NCBI GenBank assembly: GCA_024690825.1 | Contig: JAILOK010000132.1 | Coordinates: 1-64,000 of the forward strand | DNA: 64,000 nt | Source of the DNA: Lachnospiraceae bacterium | Lineage (GTDB): Bacteria > Bacillota > Clostridia > Lachnospirales > Lachnospiraceae | Direction of reading: 5' to 3' | Shown here: piece by piece, positions 26,226 through 36,250 of the stretch | Position numbering within the stretch: position 1 is the first letter of the stretch | Layout of the letters: every line of letters starts with the position of its first letter | Translations under genes and position numbers: made by a program | Notes under the pieces: generated by a model | Seen by the model: the letters and a program-made list of their open reading frames with translations, nothing else | Databases searched by the model: none | What the model was told of the DNA's origin: nothing

Positions 26226-27575
26226 CTAAAAGGCGTTCGGACCGCTGTTGGAAAAATCGATACCGTTTTTCTCAGAGCTGTTATAGGGTCTCCATTCGGG
26301 AAGCCTGTTTCCGTACATATCCGTTCCGTTCGGATCGCCGTTTCTTACAAATCCTGCGATGTAGTCACACATGATCCTTGCCAGATCAAAATGCCTTCCC
26401 GTAAACGGTCTCCTGCACTTCATAAGAGTCTCAAAAAAGAACCACAGGTCACATGAATGAAAACATCCGGGATGATCATCACCGGGGATATCACAGGAAA
26501 ATGTATAATAAAAGAGTTTCGCGTCTTTGTCGTTCCGGAGTCTTTTGTCAAACACTTCCTTTATTGAACGCTCAACCGTATTTACTCCGTCCAGGACAAA
26601 TTCATCAACGGTATTTCCCGATAATACAGGGACCCGGGCGCAGTCACCGTCAATAAACGCTTCATAGGGGTCCACGGTTATAAACTTACCGTCTTTAATA
26701 TTTGCAAAAAACGGGTGAGACTCGCGGTACCGCGCATATTTATCCCTTATCTGTATTGCAGGCAGGGCTCTTGCCTCTTCCAAAGTCTTCACCCCAAGGT
26801 AAGAAAAGAAATCCTCGCCTCTCCTTTCCGCTTCCGAAAGATCGGGTGGGTTAAAGAGATCCATATCTTTTTTATTATCGGGAAATCTTATGATGCCGCT
26901 GTAGATCACGGCCGAAGATATCATATCCCGGTTTGCCCTGCAGGCGAGCTGATTTGCGACACTGTTGCCGCCTGCCGACTGCCCTCCTATGGTTATCCTT
27001 TTCGGATCCCCTCCGAAGGCGGAAATATTTTCATACACCCACTTAAGTCCGGCCTGCTGGTCGAGCAGTCCGAAGTTTCCCGGAGCATCAGGATTTTCTT
27101 TCGTTATCTCCGGATGAGACAAAAAACCGAACACTCCAAGCCGGTAATTTACGCTTACGACTATAATGCCTCTTGCAGCCAGCCTCTCTCCGTCAAATTC
27201 CATTTCCGCCGTATATCCCCACTGATATCCGCCGCCAAAGAACCATACGAATACCGGCAGCTTCTCATCCGGATCCTTTGCCGGTGTCCAGACATTAAGA
27301 TACAGACAGTCTTCATCCATGGGCATGTCAGGATCCACATGCCATTCCCTGCAGTAAAGATCGTCTCCGAGTCCGGGTGTGTCCTGTATCGAAATCGGAC
27401 CGAATGCAAAACATTCCCTTACGCCATCCCATTTTGAAGGAGGTTCGGGGTCCCTGAAACGCCTTTTTCCCACAGGCGGAGCCGCAAAGGGAATGCCCCT
27501 GTAGACGGTTATTCTGGCATCCGTACCCTGAAGTCCTTTTACCCGTCCGTATTTTGTCTCAGCCGTCCTTTTCAC
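26226..27575 (-). CDS. Carboxylesterase, type B family
   Basis: An alpha/beta-hydrolase of the type-B group with YRGIPFAAPPVGKRRF at the start, EDCLYLNVWTP, oxyanion-hole region WFFGGGYQWG, and nucleophile elbow GGQSAGGNS. The acid and His are probably in DEFVLDG and PGCFHSCD. At 449 residues it is a little shorter than typical. There is no signal peptide, so it should remove acyl groups (for example acetyl or feruloyl) from imported oligosaccharides. The start is a GTG after AGAGGT. It heads the kinase/regulator pair of the sugar locus. Confidence 0.88.
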   Translation of the reverse strand: MKRTAETKYGRVKGLQGTDARITVYRGIPFAAPPVGKRRFRDPEPPSKWDGVRECFAFGPISIQDTPGLGDDLYCREWHVDPDMPMDEDCLYLNVWTPAKDPDEKLPVFVWFFGGGYQWGYTAEMEFDGERLAARGIIVVSVNYRLGVFGFLSHPEITKENPDAPGNFGLLDQQAGLKWVYENISAFGGDPKRITIGGQSAGGNSVANQLACRANRDMISSAVIYSGIIRFPDNKKDMDLFNPPDLSEAERRGEDFFSYLGVKTLEEARALPAIQIRDKYARYRESHPFFANIKDGKFITVDPYEAFIDGDCARVPVLSGNTVDEFVLDGVNTVERSIKEVFDKRLRNDKDAKLFYYTFSCDIPGDDHPGCFHSCDLWFFFETLMKCRRPFTGRHFDLARIMCDYIAGFVRNGDPNGTDMYGNRLPEWRPYNSSEKNGIDFSNSGPNAF

Positions 27576-27630
27576 TGCACATTACCTCTTACACATATAA
27601 TATTTGCAAAACTCCATACTGCTTCCGTTC

Positions 27631-28587
27631 TCAGTCTCTTCTGAATTCGTCTCTTTCAGTCTTCATTTCGTACATCCGCTTATCCGCTGTTTCTATATAT
27701 TCATCCAGATCCGTCATTCCCTTTTTGAGCGGCAGAAATACCCATCCGTAGCTGACGCCAATTACATACGGATTTGAATGGGCCTTATTATACAGGTCCA
27801 GAGCCTTATCGAGTTTTGTCCCCATTTCATCAGGCTCCTTGCTGTCCGGTTCAAGAACTGCCATCAGCAGGAATTCATCCCCTCCGGTACGCACTATCCT
27901 TGAACCCTTTGGAGCTGCTTTTAACAGCTCCGATGATACCTCGGCTATTGCCTCGTCACCGGCCGCGTGACCGTAGGTATCATTGAGATGCTTCAACCCG
28001 TTTAAGTCCGCCACGCATACAAACACATTTTTCCCGCTCTTTTCCGCCTGATCGATTATGATATCGGTATAATACTTCATACCCTTGCGGTTATAGCAGC
28101 CGGTCTGGTCATCCCTCATATTCTCTTCAAAGAGTTCTTCATATCTGTCATGAAGTTCTTTCAAAACAGCGCGCTGTTCGGCTTCTTCCTTTAATTCACG
28201 CACTTTTCTTTCATCTATGTCCCTTATCAGCATCAGACAGTCGTTTCCCTCTGTACTGTCCTCCTTTAATGCGTTACAGATGGTGATCTCTGACCAGTAA
28301 TACCGGCCGTCAGCATATCTTATGCGAAATTCTCCCGAAATGAAAAGCTTTTTTTCGAGTTCTTTCAGAAAATGATCTTTATCCGAAAAAAGAGCAAAAG
28401 CTTCACGATCCTCCGGGTGTATATTGATCAGGATCCCTCTCCGAAAGGCGCTGTAAGACCTTGTTTCACTCAGGTTTTTCAGTTCCTTATTGTGGTCAGC
28501 CGTCTCGATTACTGCAGCATCCCTGTCAATTACAATGATCATCTGATACAGACTTTTAATTGCATTTTTGATAGATTCGACTTTCAT
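27631..28587 (-). CDS. PAS-GGDEF protein, probable diguanylate cyclase
   Basis: A cytoplasmic 318-residue protein without membrane segments. Residues ~15-130 resemble a PAS fold (FRIRYADGRYYWSEI, then LMLIRDIDERK). A short coiled coil leads to a GGDEF domain with DLNGLKHLNDTYGHAAGDE and an intact RTGGDEF active site near residue 245, which would make cyclic di-GMP. No I-site RxxD is evident before it. It lies 55 bases upstream of the esterase on the same strand and may be read into the sugar locus. Confidence 0.85.
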   Translation of the reverse strand: MKVESIKNAIKSLYQMIIVIDRDAAVIETADHNKELKNLSETRSYSAFRRGILINIHPEDREAFALFSDKDHFLKELEKKLFISGEFRIRYADGRYYWSEITICNALKEDSTEGNDCLMLIRDIDERKVRELKEEAEQRAVLKELHDRYEELFEENMRDDQTGCYNRKGMKYYTDIIIDQAEKSGKNVFVCVADLNGLKHLNDTYGHAAGDEAIAEVSSELLKAAPKGSRIVRTGGDEFLLMAVLEPDSKEPDEMGTKLDKALDLYNKAHSNPYVIGVSYGWVFLPLKKGMTDLDEYIETADKRMYEMKTERDEFRRD

Positions 28588-28729
28588 AAGATGTATCCGG
28601 ATCCCTTCTGAAATAATGTCTCAAATACAGATATTTTACCACATCGGCACCATTTTTCATATCTGTATATGCGATGCGGATGAGAGTTAATTTGTATACT
28701 GATCACACTGCGACCCCAACATCTTGCGG

Positions 28730-28758
28730 TTGATTTTATCGAACATATATTCTATTAT
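28730..28758 (+). promoter_or_regulatory. Predicted promoter of the small HAD gene
   Basis: TTGATT (28730-28735) and TATTAT (28753-28758), 17-base spacer, 62 bases before the start codon. A 12-base motif just upstream (28712-28723) recurs ahead of the hybrid kinase. No gene is seen in 28588-28820. Confidence 0.55.
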
Positions 28759-28820
28759 GGATATAGAACATCTGTTCGCGCTGCAGGATACCGTGACATA
28801 TTCGTTTAAGGAGGTTTCAT

Positions 28821-29147
28821 ATGGATGATTACAAGATAATCGCCGTGGATTTCGACGGGACCTTATGCTACAGCGAGTGGCCTTCTCTCGGTGAACCCAA
28901 TGAGAGACTGATAGAATATCTGAAAAAATGGAGAGAAAAGGGAAACAAACTGATCCTGTGGACATGCCGCGCAGGAGAAGCTCTTGACAATGCGATCCTG
29001 TGGTGCAGGAAACAGGAGCTTGAATTTGACGCTATCAATGACAATCTGCCGGAAATAGTGGAGCTGTACGGCAACAACTCACGCAAGATAACCTGTGATT
29101 ATTACATAGATGACAGGGCCGTTCTGCCTGAGGCAGTCGGTTTCTGA
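28821..29147 (+). CDS. Small HAD-superfamily hydrolase-like protein
   Basis: A 108-residue protein starting with the HAD motif I AVDFDGTLCYS (nucleophile Asp), then LILWTCRAGEAL as motif II, and IDDRAVLPE near the C terminus matching motif IV. It resembles the short phosphatase-like proteins found in Firmicutes and phages, with no cap domain. The substrate is unknown. RBS AAGGAGG lies 7 bases upstream of ATG. It stands alone under its own promoter. Confidence 0.8.
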   Translation: MDDYKIIAVDFDGTLCYSEWPSLGEPNERLIEYLKKWREKGNKLILWTCRAGEALDNAILWCRKQELEFDAINDNLPEIVELYGNNSRKITCDYYIDDRAVLPEAVGF

Positions 29148-29165
29148 ACAGGTTTATGCCAATAT

Positions 29166-29521
29166 TCAGTCTTCAGATCCGATATATCCTATTTCAGAGC
29201 AGATCATGCCGTGCTTTCCTCTTTCGGATCTCATCAGGGAAATCCCCGTCACATTCATTCCCTCATCCGGCACATATATTTTTCCGGGATCGGAAATCCG
29301 GACATCTGACGCCTTTCTCAGCACGGTTATATGAGGAGAAAACTTCTTTCTGTCGTAAGGTATCCCGGATCACTGTACTCTCCGATAAAAGCCAGCGTCA
29401 GATGAAAATTTTCTTCCGGTATATAATTTCCTTTTATTCCGACAGACTGCATATCCTGCTGGATATATGAAAGCGCGTGCTTTATCCTGTCAGGAAACTG
29501 TATTGCTATAAACAATCTCAT
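29166..29521 (-). pseudogene. thpR: RNA 2',3'-cyclic phosphodiesterase (2'-5' RNA ligase-like), internally deleted
   Basis: The minus strand reads a normal N terminus (MRLFIAIQFPD, first catalytic motif FHLTLAFIGEY) for about 55 residues and then shifts frame. In the next frame the C-terminal part continues with the second catalytic motif SPHITVLRKA and ends at a TGA at 29166. About 70 residues between the two HxT motifs are missing relative to a typical ~180-residue ThpR. The deletion plus frame change makes this non-functional. The join is near 29330-29345. Confidence 0.8.
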
Positions 29522-29641
29522 ACTGTCATTTTTCTCATTCTGTATATTTCACCGTGTTTTTTTATTCAGGCCTATTTTAACACAAAAAACTTTTGACCCC
29601 AACATCGTATATATGGTCGAAAAATATGTTAGAATAGATAC

Positions 29642-32492
29642 ATGTCAGATCAAACATACATGAGTCATAAAAACAATGTCAGAATACCGGTACAAAGGCT
29701 TTTTCCCTTTGCCTGTGCGATCATGATCACGACCTGCTGCTTTCCTGCCGTTATATTTGCCGACACGAAATCCGAAGTGGTTCGTGTAGGCTATTACGAG
29801 AACGAAGTCTTTGAAGAAGGGGCGGGAGAAGGCGAAGTCAAGAGCGGCTATGCCTATGAATACTACCGTAAGCTCTCCGAATACACCGGCTGGAAATATG
29901 AATATGTCTACGGAGAATTCAGCGATCTCTATCAGATGCTTCTTGACGGCAAGATCGATCTGCTTGCGGGGCTTGCAAAGAGAGAAGACCGGACCGGGAT
30001 AATCGGATATCCCGATGCCGTAATGGGCAGCGAATCCTACTACCTTGTCAAGCATGATGAAGATCTGAATATCACAGCCGATCCCTCCACATTGAACGGA
30101 TGCAGGATCGGTGTGCTCGACAGCGCAATGGTCGGAGTTCTCGATCAATATCTTGATGACCATGATGTAAATGCCGATGTCGTCACCTACCCTGACTATA
30201 CCCGGTTGTTTGCAGCCTTCGATTCACATGATGTGGATATCCTTGCGGCGGAAAGCGATGGTGCTTACGGCAGAGATCATTCCGAAGTGCTGTCCGTTTT
30301 TGGTACATCGGATTATTATCTGTGTGTAAACATCAACAGGTCCGATCTCCTGTCGGAACTGAATTCCGCGCAGACACTGTTAGCTGCCGATGAACCAAAT
30401 TATCTGAGTTCTCTTGGCACCAAATATTATTCTGTAAGCGTAACGGCCCGGGCTTTTTCACAGGCCGAGCGCGAGTGGATGGATACCCATGACACTCTGA
30501 AGGTCGGTTACCTTGAAAACTACCTTCCTTCCTTATAGTGCCACGGATGCAGACGGAAATGTGACCGGTATTATCCGTGACCTGATCCCCGATATCATGA
30601 AGACACTTGGAATCCCGGAGACTGCCGTTACATATAGCGGCTATCAAAGCTATGACGATATGGTTGCCGACATGGCCGCAGATGTGATCGATGTGGCATT
30701 TCCCGTGGGCGGAGGATTGTATTATTCGGAGGAGAACGGCATCTATCAGTCAAACCCCGTGGTTTCTTCGCCTACAGCACTGATATATCAGGGTGAATTC
30801 ATCGAGACAACGACCTCCCGTTTTGCTGTCAATGAAAACAACCGCATGCAGTATTACTATGTGTGCACCAATTACCCTGATGCAAAGATCGATTTCTTCC
30901 CTTCGATCGAAGACAGCCTTGCAGCCGTGCTTTCCGGCAAGGTCGAATGCACAACGCTGAACGGACTCCGCGCAAATGAAATCCTGAAAAACAAAAAATA
31001 TGCTGACCTGTCGATCCGTCAGTCAAGCTATAACGATGACCGCTGCTTTGGTGTGAAGATCGGTAACGAGGGACTGCTGAAGCTCTTAAACCGCGGGATC
31101 AACGTGCTCGGTTCCGACTATGCCCAGAATATTTCATACCGCTACACCGGCGGCCTGTATTCCTACAGTTTTACGGATATGCTCAGTGATCATATGGCTG
31201 TTGTCGGTTCGATCCTTCTCGCAATTGCCGCCCTTATCGTATTTCTGCTTATACGGGATATCAGACGTACAAGGAAAGAAGTCGAAGAAAAAGATAAAGC
31301 CAGCCGGGCAAAGACCGCTTTTCTCAACAACATGTCCCATGACATACGTACTCCCATGAATGCCATCAAGGGCTTCACTGCATTAGCTGCTTCCCATCTC
31401 GATGATAAAGACCAGGTGAGGGATTACCTTGACAAAATCTCTGTGTCCAGCGCACATCTGCTGTCACTTATCAATGATGTGCTGGATATGAGCCGTATCG
31501 AAAGCGGAAAAGTCACCGTTGAGGAGACAGAAGTTCATCTTCCGGACATGATCCGTGATCTAAAGGCGATCCTCCAGTCAAACATCGAATCAGGACAGCT
31601 GAAACTGATCGTTAATACTCAGGATGTTATACATGAAGATATCATTACGGATAAACTCAGACTGAATCAGGTGCTCTTAAATATCCTGTCCAATGCAGTT
31701 AAATTCACTCCTTCAGGCGGCACAGTCATTTTCAGCGTCATCGAAAAACCGTCCGGCGTAAAGAACACCGCTGATTTTGAATTCCGTATCAGGGATAACG
31801 GGATCGGCATGAGCAAAGAATTCCAGAAGACGATATTTGAAGCCTTCACCCGTGAAAAGACCAGCACGGTCAGCGGCATACAGGGAACGGGCCTGGGTAT
31901 GGCGATCGCAAAGAATCTCATTGATATGATGGGCGGCACGATCGAGGTGCATTCCACTGAAGGCCGCGGCTCAGAATTCATAGTTGAACTTCCCTGCAGG
32001 ATCAAAAGTGTCCCTGAAGGATCCGGGTCACTGCCGGAACCGGCAGAACCTCTTACGGATTCTCCTGCCGGACAGCAGGCGCAGGAGGATGACGGATCCA
32101 TGCCTGATTTTACCGGAAAACGCGTTTTACTGGCAGAGGATAACCAGATGAACCAGATCCTTGCAGAAAACATACTGACCAGTGTCGGGCTGTCTGTTGA
32201 TATAGCAGGCGACGGGACAGAGGCCGTTGAAAAAATGAAAAATGCAGACGCAGGTTATTACGACATTATACTGATGGATATTCAGATGCCCACTATGGAT
32301 GGATATGAGGCTACAAACCTTATCCGCGCGCTTGATGACAGAAAAAAGGCTGAAATCCCCATCGTGGCTGTTACGGCAAATGCATTTGAAGATGACCGGC
32401 AGATCGCATTGAACGCCGGCATGAATGGTCATCTGGCAAAGCCGTATGATATCCCGGCGATCATGAAAACTCTGAAGGAACTGTTGAAATGA
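29642..32492 (+). pseudogene. Hybrid sensor kinase with tandem binding-protein sensor domains, frameshifted
   Basis: Two overlapping frames (29642-30538 and 30513-32492) are one gene. The first holds a signal segment and a family-3 binding-protein domain; the second continues with another such domain, a membrane segment, HisKA (NNMSHDIRTPMNAIKG), an ATPase domain (NILSNAVKFTP, DNGIGM, GTGLGM) and a C-terminal receiver (DIILMDIQMPTMDG). The break is at 30523-30534, where CCTT occurs three times; removing one copy restores NYLPYSATDADG. It would be a BvgS-like sensor of small ligands. No ribosome binding site precedes 29642; a TAGAAT box seven bases upstream suggests a leaderless message. Confidence 0.82.
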
Positions 32493-32542
32493 ACCCGTAT
32501 GAAGTCTGACAGTATAAGAATAGTTAATGACAGGCGTCTCAA

Positions 32543-32980
32543 TTAAAGTCTCATATCAAATGCCTTTTTTGAACTGCCATCAAATCCCTTGTTTTCGTAA
32601 AAGCGATGTGCATCTTCCCGTGTGATCCCGCTCTGGAGAATAACTTTATAACAATCCTTCTCTTTTGCGTATGCTACTGCCATATCAATGACTCTTGAGG
32701 CCAGTCCCTGATTCCTATAGTCCTTATCAGTTACTATATTCTCAATAAAACAGATGCCTCTGTTGTTTCTTGTAAGATTAGGTATATAAACCGCATAACA
32801 GGTAGATACCACCTTGCCGTTATCGATCGCTCCAAAATATTGAATATTCGGATCATTCTCAATTTCCTGCCACACAGATTTGCTTTCTTCCACAGATGAA
32901 GGATCATCATCCGGTTGAAGCTGCTTATATAATTCGAGCAGCGACTGCAGATCCTGTTTTGTCAATCTTCTAAATTCCAT
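32543..32980 (-). CDS. GNAT-family N-acetyltransferase
   Basis: A 145-residue GNAT protein: MEFRRLTKQDL start, then FIENIVTDKDYRNQGLASRVIDMAV carrying the acetyl-CoA pyrophosphate-binding RxxGxA pattern, and HRFYENKGF near the end. Substrate unknown. ATG 32980 is chosen because GAGGGGG lies 7 bases upstream; a longer frame to 33028 would overlap the methyltransferase. The two genes are 28 bases apart and probably co-transcribed. Confidence 0.86.
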   Translation of the reverse strand: MEFRRLTKQDLQSLLELYKQLQPDDDPSSVEESKSVWQEIENDPNIQYFGAIDNGKVVSTCYAVYIPNLTRNNRGICFIENIVTDKDYRNQGLASRVIDMAVAYAKEKDCYKVILQSGITREDAHRFYENKGFDGSSKKAFDMRL

Positions 32981-33008
32981 ATCAGGCCCCCTCTTCACTT
33001 CATAGAAC

Positions 33009-33824
33009 TCATGCATCTTTTCTTTCACATATTTTCCTTCCCTGTAAGATCATGGAAAGCGGAAAACCGCTGCGATCCATTTCGGAAAAGCCACCGCTGA
33101 TGTCATGATCAAACTCCTTAAGTCCCGTAACGACAATTCCGTTACTGCACATTCCGGATATTATTTCCGACATCGGATGAGTAAAATCGGTAAATGTCTT
33201 CGAATGATAGCTCTTCTTCGTCATATAATACATACCGTCATTCCCGGTCCATTCATGTTCAAAATACGAAAATAGGCATTCTGTTCTATGATCCGGATCA
33301 AACCCGGCATCGCCTTGTGCAGCCAGCATATTTGTGCAGGGATGCTGTTCATTAAGCACGATCACAGCCCCGGACTTCATGCATTTTGCCACAATCTCAA
33401 AAAACCGATTCAGATCTTCAAACCAGCATAACGCTCCGATAGTGATGATCACCACATCAAACTGCTCTTTAAAACTATCATCAATGTCATAGACATTCAC
33501 GGCTTCAAACGAACAAGGCAGGTTCAATTCTTTTGCTTTTTCATTTGCAAAAGCGATCTGGTTTTCAGCAATGTCAAATCCTACTCCCCTTGAGGCCTTA
33601 CCGTTTTTTACAAAAGACAGCAGTTCCCGGCCATTATTACAGCAAAACTGACCGATGACTTTCCCTTCTGCATTGATATTTCGTAATACATCAACCATTT
33701 CTTTTTCAAAAAATGGATATTCCTCTTTCTCTATACGCTCTGTAATGTCAGCGCCCCAGGATACATCCCTGTTATCAAATGCCTCTTCCCAGGCTGCTTT
33801 ATTTCCTTCAATATATTTTTCCAT
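33009..33824 (-). CDS. Class I SAM-dependent methyltransferase
   Basis: A ~271-residue methyltransferase with an altered glycine loop (GQFCCNNGRELLSF in place of the usual GxGxG), an acidic GVGFDIAENQIAFA strand, and FDVVIITIGALCWFED at motif II. It looks like a small-molecule methyltransferase of the UbiE/COQ5-like group; the substrate is not identifiable. ATG 33824 follows AAAGGCAG. It precedes the GNAT gene, suggesting a two-gene modification unit. No terminator was found. Confidence 0.82.
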   Translation of the reverse strand: MEKYIEGNKAAWEEAFDNRDVSWGADITERIEKEEYPFFEKEMVDVLRNINAEGKVIGQFCCNNGRELLSFVKNGKASRGVGFDIAENQIAFANEKAKELNLPCSFEAVNVYDIDDSFKEQFDVVIITIGALCWFEDLNRFFEIVAKCMKSGAVIVLNEQHPCTNMLAAQGDAGFDPDHRTECLFSYFEHEWTGNDGMYYMTKKSYHSKTFTDFTHPMSEIISGMCSNGIVVTGLKEFDHDISGGFSEMDRSGFPLSMILQGRKICERKDA

Positions 33825-34023
33825 ATTATCTGCCTTTCTGAACACCTTCCGGGATTTATCCCCACTGTCCGGGCAATACTTTCTTATTAAATTAAACCGG
33901 AAATATAATACGAACTCATTCTAACATATCACTTGAGGAAATCAACGCAATTAAGGCTTCAACGAACGCTTACTGCAAATTTACGACCTTTACCTGCATG
34001 AGCAGCTGCTGTGATGACAAATA

Positions 34024-34053
34024 TTGACACAGAACTGAAAAACAAGATAGTAT
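34024..34053 (+). promoter_or_regulatory. Predicted promoter of the membrane diguanylate cyclase
   Basis: A consensus TTGACA (34024-34029) and TAGTAT (34048-34053) with an 18-base spacer, 31 bases before ATG 34085. The stretch 33846-34023 holds no gene. Confidence 0.6.
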
Positions 34054-34084
34054 TATAAATACCCAAAATCATATGAGGTGTTTT

Positions 34085-36250
34085 ATGAGATCAAACTTAG
34101 GCAAGCTGATGAAAGCCTGCGTATTCGTTTATTTCATCATACTTACCCTGACCTTAGGTCATGTTTTTTTCTATACCGATATGCAGGAGTTCATGCATGC
34201 TGATAAGGAAGCTGCAAATCGGGACTTTACCGGTGATTGGATCCTTGATACGGGGGAAACAGTCAAGATCGATGTGATCACCGCAGGCAAACTCGGGGGT
34301 AGTTTTACAGCGTCAAAAACTCTGCCCTCAAAGATGGAAGAAACAGATTCAATTTATTTTTCAACAAGTAATCTTAATTTTACGATATATGTAAATGAGG
34401 ACAAGATTTATTCCTTCAATACCGCGGAGAACCTGACAGGTACCGGAGACGGTATTTCCTATCATATGATAGGACTGGGGACCAAGGATGAAGACGCTGT
34501 GGTCCGAATAGAAGCCAAGGCAGCTTTTGGCGACGGACATGGCGGACAGATCAACGAGATGCAGTTTGGAAATGAAGAACTGTACCGATATGCTGTTATG
34601 AGACGTAATGTTACGGGAATGAATCTGTCCATTCTGATGATCATATTCGGAGTAGTCATTATTGCATTCTTTTTCGGGATGTCCTACAGAAATTCTATGA
34701 TGCGTTCGTTGTGGGCACTCGGTCTTTCTGCCATCCTTTTCGGATTATGGAGCCTGTGTGATACGGGTCTGCCGCAGCTTCTGAGCGGCAGCACATATGC
34801 ATCGCGGGAGATTGTGTATCTGATCCTGCATCTGGCAGGCTTTCCGATGATCTATTTCGTAAATTCCAAAACTAAACAACAGAAGAAAATATATCCTTAT
34901 CTTTCTTTTGCGTTTATGGTCATATGTTTAATGTGCCTGCTTATTGCAAGATACATCTACGGAATCGACATGCATCGGATGGTAGCGGTGATTTATTTTT
35001 CATATGCTATTCAGTTGATATGGTTGATCATAATGCTGATAGACAATGAACTTTACTGCCGCAAAAGATCGGTATCCTCTTATATGAAGTTTTTTTATGT
35101 CGGCGCGGCTGTTTTCGTGGCCACATCGTTTATCGACATGGGAAGATATATGGCAGTCAAAAGAGGATCGATATGGCATGGGAGCTGGTTCAGGTTCGGA
35201 CTTGTGATCTTCTTCCTGTTCATGGGATTCCAGATATTTGACTGGTGGGCAAAAGAAAAATCATCTCTTGAAAGAGACCGTTTCATCAATCATCTGCTTC
35301 AGTACATCATGGGAGAGATGGATCCGGACGACAAGATCGATAAGGTGCTTGAGTATCTTTGCACCGAACTTCACGCCGACCGCGCATATATATTTGAAGA
35401 CATGGGCGACGGGACTTTTGATAATACATACGAATACTGCGCCGAAGGCGTTACCCCGGAGATAGATAACCTCAAGGGAGTAAAGTATAAGGGTGTCATT
35501 GATACCTGGTATGAGGAGTATAAAAGAGGCGGTCACATCCTGATATATGATCTGGAAAAATATCGCGAAGTCAGTGAAAACATGTATGAAGTCTTAAAAC
35601 CGCAGGGAATTAAAACTCTGGTTACGGGACCGCTCATACTTAACGGTTCCTATATAGGATTCTTTGGTGTGGATAATCCTCCGGTCAATATGATGGAAGA
35701 GATATCCGAGATCATCAGACTTCTCATGTTCTTCCTGTCCGAGCTTGTTGCGACAAGAGACAATCAGAGACGCCTTATTGATTACAGCTACCATGATGCG
35801 CTTACCGAAGTAGGAAACAGGCGTGCTCTTCGTGAATTTGAGAGAGACAGCCTTGATACTTCAAGACCATACGGATTCATCATGTGTGATGTCAATGGAC
35901 TTAAGGCGGTGAACGATACGGAAGGACATGGAGCAGGAGATGCAATGATTAAAAATGTATCATCCGCTCTTACGGAAGTGTTCGGCCGCGATAATGTCTA
36001 TCGCCTGGGTGGTGATGAATTCGCCGTGTACACTTATGAGGATTACAGTCAGACATTCGAAAGCAAGATCGAAAAAGTAAGAGATCTGGTTGAACAGAAG
36101 GGTATTCATGTAGCTATGGGCGGATCCTTCGCTCAGAATGGAGACAAGGATTATAATTCGCATAAGATGGAAGCGGATAAGAGAATGTATGATGAAAAAC
36201 GCAGATTCTATCGCGATGCCAATGACAGGCGCGGACGACAGCGTCTATAA
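34085..36250 (+). CDS. Membrane-bound diguanylate cyclase (7TM-GAF-GGDEF)
   Basis: A ~721-residue protein. After an N-terminal membrane segment, residues ~40-180 form an extracellular beta-rich domain and residues ~185-385 hold about seven membrane segments, a 7TMR-DISM-like layout. A GAF-like domain follows (~400-545; LHADRAYIFED, GFFGVDNPP). The C-terminal GGDEF domain has DVNGLKAVNDTEGHGAGD and an intact RLGGDEFAVY site. It should make cyclic di-GMP in answer to an outside signal. ATG 34085 is preferred over 34073 because GAGGTG lies 4 bases before it. Its 3' end abuts a DUF5680 remnant on the other strand. Confidence 0.88.
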   Translation: MRSNLGKLMKACVFVYFIILTLTLGHVFFYTDMQEFMHADKEAANRDFTGDWILDTGETVKIDVITAGKLGGSFTASKTLPSKMEETDSIYFSTSNLNFTIYVNEDKIYSFNTAENLTGTGDGISYHMIGLGTKDEDAVVRIEAKAAFGDGHGGQINEMQFGNEELYRYAVMRRNVTGMNLSILMIIFGVVIIAFFFGMSYRNSMMRSLWALGLSAILFGLWSLCDTGLPQLLSGSTYASREIVYLILHLAGFPMIYFVNSKTKQQKKIYPYLSFAFMVICLMCLLIARYIYGIDMHRMVAVIYFSYAIQLIWLIIMLIDNELYCRKRSVSSYMKFFYVGAAVFVATSFIDMGRYMAVKRGSIWHGSWFRFGLVIFFLFMGFQIFDWWAKEKSSLERDRFINHLLQYIMGEMDPDDKIDKVLEYLCTELHADRAYIFEDMGDGTFDNTYEYCAEGVTPEIDNLKGVKYKGVIDTWYEEYKRGGHILIYDLEKYREVSENMYEVLKPQGIKTLVTGPLILNGSYIGFFGVDNPPVNMMEEISEIIRLLMFFLSELVATRDNQRRLIDYSYHDALTEVGNRRALREFERDSLDTSRPYGFIMCDVNGLKAVNDTEGHGAGDAMIKNVSSALTEVFGRDNVYRLGGDEFAVYTYEDYSQTFESKIEKVRDLVEQKGIHVAMGGSFAQNGDKDYNSHKMEADKRMYDEKRRFYRDANDRRGRQRL

